Below are positions 1 through 9,726 of a stretch of DNA of 64,000 bases, one piece after another; position 1 is the stretch's first letter, and the number at the start of each line of letters is the position of its first letter. Made by a program: the position numbers and the translations under genes. The notes under the pieces are model-generated. The model searched no databases and had not been told where the DNA came from. It saw only the letters and a program-made list of their open reading frames with translations. The stretch is from Acinetobacter venetianus RAG-1 = CIP 110063 (GTDB lineage Bacteria; Pseudomonadota; Gammaproteobacteria; Pseudomonadales; Moraxellaceae): assembly GCF_000368585.1 (NCBI RefSeq), contig NZ_KB849557.1, positions 274,500-338,499 of the forward strand, given 5' to 3'.

Positions 1-1
1 T

Positions 2-802
2 CTCCATCCACATATCCAATTTATATGGAGCTTTTTAGGTGCATTCTTCACAGGATTTTTAGCCTATCTGCTTTATGAATCGCAACAACCACTCAGACAA
101 GTGATTCATTATCTTGAACAACGAATGATTGATTTACGCTATGGATTAAAGTTTCAACAACTTCCAGCATATCTTCCAATCCAAGCACAACCGATATTGG
201 TTATCAGTCGATTAAAGCAATACTTTCCACTTTTCAATCGTGGGGATAAATCAAATGAAATCACCTATTACGCCTCTACAACATGGAATGATGGTGAAAT
301 TGAACATCAAGTCTTGGTATTTAAATATCAATACGTCAGTGAAATGCCTATTTTTCAGGATGGCAATACTGATAAAAAAATCGTAAAAGAAATTGAAAAG
401 GACTTATGGGGTGCATTCATCTTTCAAATGCCAGCACTCGGTATTGCTGTAAGCAATCAACGCTCGCGATTCTTTGAACCGTATACGCGTTCTTGGCAAA
501 GTAGTGATATTTTAATTAATCGAAAAATTAATATTTTTGGATGCGACCAACATCAACTCGCAAGAGAAGTTAGTCCAAGTATGACGTTAAAGTTAAATGA
601 TTTTTTTCAACATTTTAGTGGTGATTTAATTTATCATCATCAAGAGCAAATTCTTTGCTATGTGGGTGAACAAGACCTCTTTCAAACCACAAGCAAACGA
701 GATGAGATTAATGATATTCCAGCGTTGCGCGGTCATTTACGCACTATGACCATGCCCCAATATCAAAAATTTCAGCAACACATGCTTAACTTAATTCGCT
801 AA
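2..802 (+). CDS. DUF3137-like membrane protein, 5' truncated by window edge
   Basis: The reading frame is open from the first bases of the window, so the start lies upstream; the first in-window start candidate (GTG at 101) would cut off a clear hydrophobic segment encoded at about bases 20-80. Downstream of this membrane segment is a soluble domain of about 230 residues. Its C-terminal part (FGCDQHQLAREVSP, then a stretch ending GEQDLF) follows the pattern of DUF3137 proteins, where a xDxxEARYxLTP-like element precedes the last strands. DUF3137 genes often lie next to lemA, as here (80 bases upstream of it). The function of the family is unknown. The family call rests on pattern recall, not a search. 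Confidence 0.6.
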   Translation, partial: LHPHIQFIWSFLGAFFTGFLAYLLYESQQPLRQVIHYLEQRMIDLRYGLKFQQLPAYLPIQAQPILVISRLKQYFPLFNRGDKSNEITYYASTTWNDGEIEHQVLVFKYQYVSEMPIFQDGNTDKKIVKEIEKDLWGAFIFQMPALGIAVSNQRSRFFEPYTRSWQSSDILINRKINIFGCDQHQLAREVSPSMTLKLNDFFQHFSGDLIYHHQEQILCYVGEQDLFQTTSKRDEINDIPALRGHLRTMTMPQYQKFQQHMLNLIR

Positions 803-881
803 ATCTATTCCACTGTTTTCAGTACAGTTGGTCTCTTTTCAAAAGAGCGGATTTGTAGCAATAACAATAAGGAGAACGACA

Positions 882-1451
882 ATGATGGGCTTGCTCATTT
901 TCTTGGGGATTTTTGTTATATTGATTGTGTGGAGCATCAATATTCGCAATACGATTGTGCGTTACTTCAATGCCACTAAACGAGCTTGGTCAGAAGTCGC
1001 CAACTTTGAACGCCAAAAAGTAAAAACTTTAGAGGCTTTGGAAGCAACCTTGGCGCAATACACTCAGTTTGAAAAATCAACCTTAGAAAAAGTTACAGAG
1101 CTTCGTCAGCAAATCTTGAACTTGAATGTCAATGATACGGATATTTCTCAACTACAAAGCATCGAAAAAATGAGTAAAGAACTCATCCGTAGCCTCAACG
1201 TCGTTGTAGAAAATTATCCAGAGTTAAAGGCTGATGCGCTTTACAGCAAAATGATGGATGACATTCAAGAGCAAAACGAAAATGTTGGTGCTGCGATTAC
1301 AATCTTTAACCGTAATGTTGAGTTATTCAACAACCACATCCAAGTTTTCCCAAATAACCTGATCAATACACTGACATTATCGAAGAAAGAAATTCGCCCA
1401 TTTCGGGATAATCTTGCGACTGAGAATTTTGACTATAAACCAAATTTTTAA
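882..1451 (+). CDS. lemA: LemA family protein
   Basis: Predicted 189-residue LemA-family protein: a short N-terminal membrane segment (residues 3-18, very hydrophobic) followed by a long helical domain with the family pattern (NxxVRYFNATKRAWSEVANFERQK, then ENYPELKAD and a final NxxPxxLI region). The start chosen is the ATG at 882, because AAGGAG lies at 869-874. An in-frame ATG at 828 would add 18 residues that precede the membrane anchor and has no ribosome binding site. LemA proteins are inner-membrane proteins of unclear role. The gene probably shares a transcript with the DUF3137-like gene upstream and is followed by a terminator. Confidence 0.85.
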   Translation: MMGLLIFLGIFVILIVWSINIRNTIVRYFNATKRAWSEVANFERQKVKTLEALEATLAQYTQFEKSTLEKVTELRQQILNLNVNDTDISQLQSIEKMSKELIRSLNVVVENYPELKADALYSKMMDDIQEQNENVGAAITIFNRNVELFNNHIQVFPNNLINTLTLSKKEIRPFRDNLATENFDYKPNF

Positions 1452-1470
1452 ACTCAAGCCCAATCATTTT

Positions 1471-1510
1471 AAAGCCAATTTAAGTCTCCACTTGAATTGG
1501 CTTTTTTATT
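1471..1510 (+). terminator. Rho-independent terminator after lemA
   Basis: Inverted repeat AAGCCAATTTAAG / CTTGAATTGGCTT (one G-T wobble) with a 6-base loop, followed directly by a run of T. It separates the lemA transcript from tgt. Confidence 0.85.
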
Positions 1511-1601
1511 TTTTGGTTATGGCTACATTTAGTAGTAGAACTAGACATCATAATCAAGGAAAATAGCCGTTTTTGATCAGCGAACTGTTTTTTCGCCTTG
1601 A

Positions 1602-2744
<1,143 letters not shown>

Positions 2745-2843
2745 TGCATCAAGATTTGCGCCTAAACGCAAGACAAGGTACATTGCAAAACGAATTGGAA
2801 TTTATTGTTAATTTTTTCGCTTTTATTTGATTAGGAAATTAAA

Positions 2844-3173
2844 ATGAGCTTTTTCATTTCTACCGCTCACGCCGCTCCTGCAGCTGCACAAGGTCCAAGC
2901 TTAATGGCTAACATATTGATGATTGCTGTTTTCGTTGCAATCTTCTACTTCTTGATCTGGAGACCTCAAGCGAAACGCGCTAAAGAACACCGCTCTCTAG
3001 TTGAAAGTTTAGGCGTAGGCAGTGAAATCGTTTTTGCTGGTGGTTTAATGGGTAGAATCACTAAAATTGATGGTGATTTCGCTGTTGTTGAACTCAGCCG
3101 TGGTGTTGATGTAAAAATCCAACGTGCAAGTGTTATTTCAGTACTTCCTGAAGGCACTCTAAATAACCTTTAA
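2844..3173 (+). CDS. yajC: preprotein translocase subunit YajC
   Basis: Small inner-membrane protein (109 residues) that associates with SecDF and SecYEG. An Ala-rich N-terminus precedes one transmembrane segment at about residues 20-40 ending in the hallmark FLIWRPQAKR. The cytoplasmic domain that follows has the family signatures VGSEIVFAGGLMGRITKI and VKIQRASVISVLP. AGGAAATTAAAATG gives a usable ribosome binding site. It lies 99 bases after tgt and 51 bases before secD. Confidence 0.97.
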   Translation: MSFFISTAHAAPAAAQGPSLMANILMIAVFVAIFYFLIWRPQAKRAKEHRSLVESLGVGSEIVFAGGLMGRITKIDGDFAVVELSRGVDVKIQRASVISVLPEGTLNNL

Positions 3174-3182
3174 TCATAAAAT

Positions 3183-3206
3183 AGTCGTGCCTTAGCACGA
3201 CTTTTT
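3183..3206 (+). terminator. hairpin terminator/attenuator between yajC and secD
   Basis: AGTCGTGC-CTTA-GCACGACT followed by TTTTT: a perfect 8-bp stem with a U tract, placed between two genes normally expressed together. It probably lowers secD-secF expression relative to yajC rather than ending the operon completely. Confidence 0.75.
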
Positions 3207-3224
3207 CATTTAAGAAGAAAACGA

Positions 3225-5126
3225 ATGCGTTACCCTGCATGGAAATATTTACTGATCCTTGTTGTTCTTGTGGTCAGTACGTTATATGCACTTCCTAGTT
3301 TGTATCCAGATGAACCTGCTGTCCAAATTTCAGGGGCAAAAGCAGGGACTCAGATTGATCAAACTGTGGTGCAAAAAGCTGAGCAGATTTTAAAAACTGC
3401 CAACATTAGCAGTCATGATAATAGCTTCACCAATAATGCGGCTTTATTACGTTTGGACACAACTGAGTCACAGTTAAAAGCGAAAGAAGTGTTACGCCGT
3501 GATTTAGGTGATGACTACGTGGTTGCTCTCAACCTTGCGCCAACCACACCTGAATGGCTGCAAAAGATTGGGGCTAAGCCGATGAAACTCGGTTTGGACT
3601 TACGTGGTGGTGTACATTTCTTGCTCGAAGTCGACATGGATAAAGCGATTAGTCAACGTTTAGAAACGTCTGCGACTGATCTGCGTCGTCAATTTCGTGA
3701 TAACAAAATCAAATTTAACAATCTTGCTTTAAACAATAACACCATTACGGTTCAATTCGCGGATAGTGCTGATCGTGATGCTGCCGCAGACTTCTTACGT
3801 CGTAACGGTAATGAGTTTACTCAGCAATCAGTTGCAACGGCTAATGGTGCAACATTAAGACTCACTTACTCTGATGCACGTCGTCAGGAAATTCAGTCTT
3901 ATGCAGTCAACCAAAACTTAACGACTTTACGTAACCGTATTAATGAACTCGGTGTTGCAGAAGCTTTAGTCCAAACTCAAGGTAATAACCGTATTGTGGT
4001 TGAACTACCTGGTGTTCAAGATACTGCTGAAGCAAAACGTGTCTTAGGTCGTACTGCAAACTTAGAGTTCCGTTTAGTTTCTGATAGTAATGATCAATAT
4101 ATTGATCCATATTCTGGAAAATATAATGGTCAACCACTCCCTCCGGGTACTGAAGTTTTTGCTTATGAATCTTTAGACAGTGGTCGCCAACTGCTTTTAA
4201 ATCGTAACCGTATCTTAACGGGTGAGCGCGTCCAAAATGCAAGCTCTGGCTTTAGCCAAGACTCTGGTGGTGCTGAGGTAAATATTACCTTAGACAGCGC
4301 TGGCGGTAAGCTGATGGCGGATGCAACACGTAATGCAGTTGGTAAACGCATGGCTGTATTGTTTATCGAGAATAAACAAAAAATTAGCTATGTGAATGAT
4401 CCACAAACTGGTACTCAAACTGAAGTTCGTACACCCTATACAGAATCTGTCGTGATTAATGCCGCAACGATTCAAGCAGTATTGGGTTCACAATTCCGAA
4501 TCACGGGTCTTGATTCACCTCAAGAAGCAGCAGAACTAGCATTAATGTTACGTGCGGGTGCTTTAGCTGCACCAATGTACTTCGTTGAAGAGCGCGTAGT
4601 TGGCCCTAGTCTAGGTCAAGAAAACATTGATAAGGGTGTTCTTTCAACGCAAATCGGTTTCTTACTGGTTGCGATCTGGATGGTTGTGTTCTTCCGTGTA
4701 TTTGGTTTGATCGCAAACTTTGCATTGGTATTTAACCTTGCAATGATTCTTACAGTAATGTCGTGGATTGGCTCTTCCCTCACCCTTCCGGGTATTGCGG
4801 GTATCGTGATTACCATTGGTATGGCCGTCGATGCAAACGTATTGATCTGTGAGCGGATACGAGAAGAGATTCTATGGGGCGCCTCGCCTAAACAGGCGAT
4901 TGTCGCGGGTTATGATCGAGCCTATAACACTATTTTTGACTCGAACTTAACCACATTCCTTGTTGCATTCATCTTGTTTGCAATCGGTACTGGCCCAATT
5001 AAAGGCTTCGCTGTGACCCTCATGATCGGTATCGTCTGTTCAATGTTTACAGCGATTACGGTGACTCGTGCAATTGTACAAATCATTTATGGCAAACGTC
5101 GTGATTTGAAGAAGTTGAGCATTTAA
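3225..5126 (+). CDS. secD: protein translocase subunit SecD
   Basis: Inner-membrane subunit of the SecDF complex, which uses the proton motive force to help proteins leave SecYEG on the periplasmic side. At 633 residues it is the usual gammaproteobacterial length. An N-terminal transmembrane segment (about residues 7-26) precedes the periplasmic P1 domain, with KLGLDLRGGVHFLLEVD at its border. The C-terminal half carries five more membrane segments, including GIVITIGMAVDANVLICERIREE, which contains the conserved aspartate and arginines of the proton path. secF follows after 10 bases, so the two are surely cotranscribed. Confidence 0.98.
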   Translation: MRYPAWKYLLILVVLVVSTLYALPSLYPDEPAVQISGAKAGTQIDQTVVQKAEQILKTANISSHDNSFTNNAALLRLDTTESQLKAKEVLRRDLGDDYVVALNLAPTTPEWLQKIGAKPMKLGLDLRGGVHFLLEVDMDKAISQRLETSATDLRRQFRDNKIKFNNLALNNNTITVQFADSADRDAAADFLRRNGNEFTQQSVATANGATLRLTYSDARRQEIQSYAVNQNLTTLRNRINELGVAEALVQTQGNNRIVVELPGVQDTAEAKRVLGRTANLEFRLVSDSNDQYIDPYSGKYNGQPLPPGTEVFAYESLDSGRQLLLNRNRILTGERVQNASSGFSQDSGGAEVNITLDSAGGKLMADATRNAVGKRMAVLFIENKQKISYVNDPQTGTQTEVRTPYTESVVINAATIQAVLGSQFRITGLDSPQEAAELALMLRAGALAAPMYFVEERVVGPSLGQENIDKGVLSTQIGFLLVAIWMVVFFRVFGLIANFALVFNLAMILTVMSWIGSSLTLPGIAGIVITIGMAVDANVLICERIREEILWGASPKQAIVAGYDRAYNTIFDSNLTTFLVAFILFAIGTGPIKGFAVTLMIGIVCSMFTAITVTRAIVQIIYGKRRDLKKLSI

Positions 5127-5136
5127 GGAGATTGAT

Positions 5137-6105
5137 ATGACGAATCTGACTCAACAAGACTCAAAACAATACGGTCGTCCAGATGATTTAAAAATCATCC
5201 CTTTCATGAAGATTGCTAAACCAGCTGCAATCTTCTCGATCTTACTGACGATTGCTAGTATCTTCTTTATCGTAACGAAAGGTTTGAACTTAGGTTTGGA
5301 CTTTACTGGTGGTATCTCTGCTGAATTGAACTACAAACAAGCAGTTCAACCAAGTCAAATTGTTCAAGCCTTAGATAAAGCAGGCTTTAAAGATGCGGTT
5401 GTACAAACGCTAGGAAGTAACACTGACCTGATCGTTCGTATGCCTGTTCAAGAAGACCTGCAAGTTGAAGACTTGAGTAATGCAATCACTACAGCTGTCC
5501 AACTACCAAACAATACCGTTGAAGTACATAAAGTCGATGCGGTGGGTGGTGCAGTCGGTAACGAGCTTTATGTTCGTTCAGCGGGTGCAGTTGCACTAGC
5601 ATTACTTTTAATGCTGGTTTACGTCACTATTCGCTTTGAGTTTAAACTTGCGATGGGCGCTGTGATGTCGTTATTCCACGATATCATCCTTATCCTTGGT
5701 GCATTTGCTTTATTCCAATGGTCATTTGACTTAACCGTACTTGCTGCAGTTTTAGCAATTATAGGCTTCTCACTTAACGATAACATCGTCGTATCTGACC
5801 GTATTCGTGAGAACTTCCGTAAGATCCGTGGTGCTACACCAACTGAAATTGTGGATATTGCGTTAACTGAGACTTTACGCCGTACGATTCACACCTCTAT
5901 GACATTATTACTCGTCGTACTTGCAATGTTCTTCATTGGTGGTGATGGTCTACACTGGTTCTCTTTAGCTATGATTATCGGGGTATTTGTCGGTACTTAT
6001 TCTTCGATTTATATCGGTACTGCATTTGCTTTATGGCGTGGCTTGAACCGTCAAGACTTCATTGTACAAGTTAAACCTGAATTTGATGAAGAAGAGATTC
6101 CTTAA
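5137..6105 (+). CDS. secF: protein translocase subunit SecF
   Basis: Partner of SecD in the inner membrane, 322 residues. It has one N-terminal transmembrane segment (about residues 25-45), then the signature LGLDFTGGISAEL at the start of the periplasmic domain, then five membrane segments including GFSLNDNIVVSDRIREN, the SecF version of the conserved motif. AAGGAGATTGATATG gives a strong ribosome binding site 10 bases after secD. Confidence 0.98.
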   Translation: MTNLTQQDSKQYGRPDDLKIIPFMKIAKPAAIFSILLTIASIFFIVTKGLNLGLDFTGGISAELNYKQAVQPSQIVQALDKAGFKDAVVQTLGSNTDLIVRMPVQEDLQVEDLSNAITTAVQLPNNTVEVHKVDAVGGAVGNELYVRSAGAVALALLLMLVYVTIRFEFKLAMGAVMSLFHDIILILGAFALFQWSFDLTVLAAVLAIIGFSLNDNIVVSDRIRENFRKIRGATPTEIVDIALTETLRRTIHTSMTLLLVVLAMFFIGGDGLHWFSLAMIIGVFVGTYSSIYIGTAFALWRGLNRQDFIVQVKPEFDEEEIP

Positions 6106-6133
6106 ATCTAAACTTTATGATGATTCAAAAAGT

Positions 6134-6156
6134 GCCAGCTTAATGCTGGCGTTTTT
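6134..6156 (+). terminator. Rho-independent terminator after secF
   Basis: GCCAGC-TTAAT-GCTGGC followed by GTTTTT, 28 bases after the secF stop codon. Confidence 0.85.
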
Positions 6157-6210
6157 GTATTTTAGCTTAGCTAAATTTTTTATAATGAGACTTTTGGAAA
6201 ACGGCTTAAC

Positions 6211-6924
6211 TTATAACTTTTCCAAAGGATAATCATAATCTCCCCATTTACTCGTTTTAATGCCTAAGTGATGTAAGCTTTCAATCAATTTTACGGCAGC
6301 ACGTACACCGTCAATAATTGGAATTTCCAACTCTGCACTGACCTGATCTGCCATTTCCGCCATTCCTCCACAGCCTAAAACAATTGCACCAATATCATCA
6401 TTCATTTTAGCTTGTTGACAACTTTCTAATAATTTTTCATAAGCAATTTGCTTATCATTTTCCAACGCCAATACAGGTAAATCAATACAACGAATCTTTT
6501 CACATTTCCTTTCAAATCCATACTGATGCAGTAAATGCTCAGCAATAATTTTTGTTCGAGGTAAAGTTGTCACTATCGAAAATTTTGTTGCAATCAAACT
6601 CGCCATATGAAATGCAGCTTCAGCGATTCCAATCACAGGCGCATGCGCCAATTCTCTAGCCGCATGTAAAGCTGGATCACCAAAACAAGCAATAATATGC
6701 CCATCGACTTGCTGCTCTTTTCCTTGCTTGATTAGCTCCAATATACCGATTGCCGATATTGCTTCGTCATAATGTCCCTCAATCGAAGGAACACCCTCCT
6801 CTGGAGATTGAGCAATAATTTCGCTATCAGCAAATGCGACCTGACAAGCAGCTTCACCAATCGCCTGTGTCATTTTGATACTGGTATTCGGATTAATAAT
6901 TTGGATTCGGGTTGATTTTCCCAT
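6211..6924 (-). CDS. aspartate/glutamate/hydantoin racemase family protein
   Basis: Cofactor-independent two-cysteine racemase of the Asp/Glu/hydantoin family, 237 residues. The N-terminal INPNTS motif is typical of the hydantoin/allantoin racemase branch. The two catalytic cysteines are visible as C80 (HIIACFGDPAL) and C185 (IVLGCGGMAE). The substrate could be a 5-substituted hydantoin or allantoin. The divergent NCS1 permease gene supports uptake and racemisation of such a ring compound. No hydantoinase or carbamoylase is present in the window, so the rest of the pathway must lie elsewhere or be missing. Confidence 0.85.
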   Translation of the reverse strand: MGKSTRIQIINPNTSIKMTQAIGEAACQVAFADSEIIAQSPEEGVPSIEGHYDEAISAIGILELIKQGKEQQVDGHIIACFGDPALHAARELAHAPVIGIAEAAFHMASLIATKFSIVTTLPRTKIIAEHLLHQYGFERKCEKIRCIDLPVLALENDKQIAYEKLLESCQQAKMNDDIGAIVLGCGGMAEMADQVSAELEIPIIDGVRAAVKLIESLHHLGIKTSKWGDYDYPLEKL

Positions 6925-6974
6925 TTATGCACATTTTTAAGCCACAAAATAAATTCGATCATATTTCAATACAA

Positions 6975-6987
6975 CTGGTCTGAACAG
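6975..6987. promoter_or_regulatory. operator copy 1, GntR/FadR-like palindrome
   Basis: CTGGTCTGAACAG, an imperfect palindrome resembling the TGGTCnGACCA type of site bound by FadR-subfamily GntR regulators. A second copy lies 105 bases away at 7080. It sits between the racemase start and the permease start. The binding protein is not encoded in the window. Confidence 0.6.
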
Positions 6988-7079
6988 ATAAAAGTTAATA
7001 AAATTTATAAAGCAATATTTATCAATGAATTAAAAATTAAAATCTATAAAAAAATAATTTTGGCTCAATTTTCGCATAA

Positions 7080-7092
7080 CTGGTCTGAACTG
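7080..7092. promoter_or_regulatory. operator copy 2, GntR/FadR-like palindrome
   Basis: CTGGTCTGAACTG, identical to the copy at 6975 in its first 11 bases, 23 bases upstream of the permease ATG. Both are direct copies of an imperfect palindrome, as expected for a regulator controlling both divergent genes. Confidence 0.6.
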
Positions 7093-7115
7093 TTGTTTAT
7101 TTTTGAAGACCAGCT

Positions 7116-8546
7116 ATGAACTATAATGCAAACTATAGTCCTAAACTTTCTAATGAAGATCTCGTACCAGCTAAGCAAAACTGGACTTGGTATAATATTT
7201 TCTCCTTCTGGATGTCTGATGTACACAGTATGGGAGGCTACGTTGTTGCGGCGAGTTTATTTTCACTAGGTCTTGCTAGCTGGCAAGTTCTACTCGCATT
7301 GCTTGTTGGTATTATGATCGTTCAAATTACGGCGAATCTCGTTGCAAAACCGAGTCAAATCTCAGGTGTGCCTTATGCTGTGATTTCACGTCAAGCTTTC
7401 GGAATTTACGGTGCGAACATCCCAGCCCTCATTCGAGGTTTGATCGCAGTTTCATGGTACGGTATTCAAACTTGGTTAGCCTCTAATGCTCTCGTGATGG
7501 TTCTATTGAAGTTTTACCCTTCCTTACATCCATTCGCATTGACCGAGTTTGCTGGTTTAAGCACAATTGGATGGATTTGCTTTGCTTTCATGTGGATTTT
7601 ACAAGCCTTGGTTTTCTGGAAAGGAATGGAAACCATCAAAGTATTCATCGACTGGGCTGGACCAATGGTCTATGTCGTAATGTTGGCACTCGCTTTATGG
7701 CTCGTCTGGAAAGCTGGTTGGCATAATATTTCCTTTAACCTCAGTGATAAACAACTCACTTTAAACCAACAGATAATGCAAACTATTGTCGCGATTGCCC
7801 TAGTTGTCTCCTATTTTTCAGGGCCATTATTAAATTTTGGTGATTTTTCTCGTTATGGCAAAGACATGAAACAGGTCAAACAAGGGAACTTTTGGGGACT
7901 TCCGTTCAACTTCATTTTCTTCGCTATTATTGTGGTAATGATCGTTTCAGGAACATTTAGTGTTTTCGGTAAAATGGTACATGATCCATTGGAGACCGTC
8001 GCAATGATGGATAGTGGTGTTGTCATTGTATTAGGCTTATTGACTGTATTAACTGCAACAATTGGAATCAATATCGTTGCCAATTTTGTTTCAGCGGGTT
8101 TTGACTTTTCAAATCTTGCCCCCCGTTATCTCAACTTTCGTAGAGCAGGCATGATTGCAGCGGTGGGTTCCATCTTCATCACGCCTTGGAATTTATTTAA
8201 TTCACCTGAACTAATCCACTACACACTTGATACGCTTGCTGCTTTTATCGGCCCTCTTTTTGGCATCTTGCTGACTGACTTCTATTTTATTCACAAACAA
8301 AATGTAGTTGTCGATGACCTATTTAACGATAAGCCGACAGGTCATTATTACTACCAAAAAGGGATTAATAGAAAAGCAGTCATTGCATTGATAACATCTG
8401 TCAGTATTGGTCTGATGTTGGTTCTTGTCCCGAGTTTACAATTCTTGGCACCATTTAATTGGTTTATTGGCGTACTGTTTGGTGGGACTTTTTACTATAC
8501 AATTTCTCGAGAAAAGGTAAATGCTAAAGTGAAAAAGTTTGCTTAA
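7116..8546 (+). CDS. NCS1 family nucleobase/hydantoin/allantoin permease
   Basis: Inner-membrane symporter of the nucleobase-cation-symporter-1 family, 476 residues with about 12 predicted membrane segments. Family features include the N-terminal QNWTWYNIFSFWMSDVHSMGGY, the GVPYAVISRQAFGIYGANIP region after the second helix, and SWYGIQTWLAS in the third. Family substrates are purines, pyrimidines, allantoin and aryl-hydantoins. Pairing with a hydantoin-type racemase favours allantoin or a hydantoin, but the exact substrate cannot be read from sequence. The upstream region carries two operator copies. Confidence 0.88.
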   Translation: MNYNANYSPKLSNEDLVPAKQNWTWYNIFSFWMSDVHSMGGYVVAASLFSLGLASWQVLLALLVGIMIVQITANLVAKPSQISGVPYAVISRQAFGIYGANIPALIRGLIAVSWYGIQTWLASNALVMVLLKFYPSLHPFALTEFAGLSTIGWICFAFMWILQALVFWKGMETIKVFIDWAGPMVYVVMLALALWLVWKAGWHNISFNLSDKQLTLNQQIMQTIVAIALVVSYFSGPLLNFGDFSRYGKDMKQVKQGNFWGLPFNFIFFAIIVVMIVSGTFSVFGKMVHDPLETVAMMDSGVVIVLGLLTVLTATIGINIVANFVSAGFDFSNLAPRYLNFRRAGMIAAVGSIFITPWNLFNSPELIHYTLDTLAAFIGPLFGILLTDFYFIHKQNVVVDDLFNDKPTGHYYYQKGINRKAVIALITSVSIGLMLVLVPSLQFLAPFNWFIGVLFGGTFYYTISREKVNAKVKKFA

Positions 8547-8570
8547 TACGCAAGGCTAAAGAAATGGATA

Positions 8571-8596
8571 AGCCATTAGTTTTCGAATTAATGGTT
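8571..8596 (-). terminator. weak hairpin at the end of the APE operon
   Basis: Inverted repeat AGCCATTA / TAATGGTT with a 10-base loop between the convergent permease and PPTase genes. There is no T run on either side, so termination here is uncertain. Confidence 0.3.
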
Positions 8597-8603
8597 CTAG
8601 TTT

Positions 8604-9257
8604 CTAATCTTGTTTGATTTTAATTTGTGGAAACTGAAATCCTCGACATGATGGCTCTGCACGCCAAGCCACTGTTACCACAATATTCTGATTTAAAATA
8701 AAATTTTGATATGCAAATGTTCCAATCATCGGATGAGTACACATTCCTCCATTTTGTTCTGGATGAACGTTTGTATTCAAACTATTTAAATCCAAACGAA
8801 TACCCAAACCAGACGCTTTTAATATCGCTTCCTTGGTTGTCCAGACCTTAAACCAATATTCCCTGTCTTGTCCTTGCTGTTGCCAAGTTTTATATTCATC
8901 TATATGAAAGGCATGTTGTGCAAAGGCATCAAATCTTATTTTCCGCCCTAATTCTTCAACATCTACACCAATATCTTTCACCTGTTGACTCATGATCAAA
9001 GCATAATATTCATGACTGTGAGAGTGATTAAAGTGAAGATGGTGAGATGATAAAAAAGGTTTACCATGCTCATGCTTAGAAAATATGAGTGTGTTCTTAT
9101 CACAATTCAATTGCTTTGCTAAAAGCTGATTACGATACGCCTGAATCTGTTCTTTTTTATAAACATTAAAATCACGAAAGCTAGGAAAGTCTGATTTAGT
9201 TTGAGTTAAAAGTTGAGCCAAAGCATGTATATGCAACTGAATCTCACGTTTCATCAT
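8604..9257 (-). CDS. 4'-phosphopantetheinyl transferase (Sfp type)
   Basis: Transfers phosphopantetheine from CoA to the serine of acyl carrier proteins. 217 residues, with both family motifs: GVDVEE (D99, E101, metal binding) and WTTKEAILKASG (K142, E143, K147). It is the last gene of the aryl polyene operon, 20 bases after the small exported-protein gene. The two ACPs of the same operon (24085 and 24345) are its obvious substrates. A dedicated PPTase in the operon fits a carrier-protein pathway kept apart from fatty acid synthesis. Confidence 0.9.
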   Translation of the reverse strand: MMKREIQLHIHALAQLLTQTKSDFPSFRDFNVYKKEQIQAYRNQLLAKQLNCDKNTLIFSKHEHGKPFLSSHHLHFNHSHSHEYYALIMSQQVKDIGVDVEELGRKIRFDAFAQHAFHIDEYKTWQQQGQDREYWFKVWTTKEAILKASGLGIRLDLNSLNTNVHPEQNGGMCTHPMIGTFAYQNFILNQNIVVTVAWRAEPSCRGFQFPQIKIKQD

Positions 9258-9277
9258 TGGCTCAACTCAATCAAAAA

Positions 9278-9712
9278 TTAGAACTTAACAATATCACCTT
9301 TTAAAGCAACGCCAGCCACAGCCATGCCCTTATGACATTCATAGGTAGTAGAGCTTTGATTTTCATTCTTTTTATAATAACTTACGATATTTGTTACAGC
9401 ATTTGCACCACGTGCTTTTGCAGCCTTATCCAACTGAATAAGTGCCGAACGAAGCACCCAGTCACAAGCTTTTTCAGCTGATTTTCCGAAACCGTTGGTC
9501 TTTTGATTAGTCACAATTTCTTTTTCGAGAACTCGTCCGCCAGATTTATTCCCTTTCAAATAGAACTTCACGGAACCATCTAACGTACCATCAGCCACAG
9601 CTCGATCAACTGCTGATTTAAAATCAAAATGATGTACAGCATCCGCAGCATGAACTGATGCTGTAAAACCTGTTGTTAAAACTGCTGCTAAAAATATTTG
9701 TTTAATTGACAT
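9278..9712 (-). CDS. small exported protein of APE cluster (often mis-named 'excinuclease ATPase subunit')
   Basis: 144 residues with a clear signal peptide ending at about residue 22 (TASVHA). The mature part has an ARGANAVTNIVSYYKKNE stretch and two cysteines, consistent with a small periplasmic alpha/beta domain. Homologues are commonly labelled excinuclease ATPase subunit, but there is no Walker motif or UvrA feature and the protein is exported, so that name is wrong. It lies 14 bases after the terminal KS gene and before the PPTase, so it is part of the aryl polyene transcript. Function unknown. Confidence 0.75.
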   Translation of the reverse strand: MSIKQIFLAAVLTTGFTASVHAADAVHHFDFKSAVDRAVADGTLDGSVKFYLKGNKSGGRVLEKEIVTNQKTNGFGKSAEKACDWVLRSALIQLDKAAKARGANAVTNIVSYYKKNENQSSTTYECHKGMAVAGVALKGDIVKF

Positions 9713-9726
9713 TCTTATGCCCCTTA

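Noticed and set aside
3940..4242. 100-codon open frame on - strand in secD
   Set aside because: Antisense shadow of a highly conserved gene with His/Tyr-rich, non-protein-like composition.
9278..9712. excinuclease ATPase subunit
   Set aside because: No ATP-binding motif, 144 residues, and an N-terminal signal peptide; the name is an annotation error.
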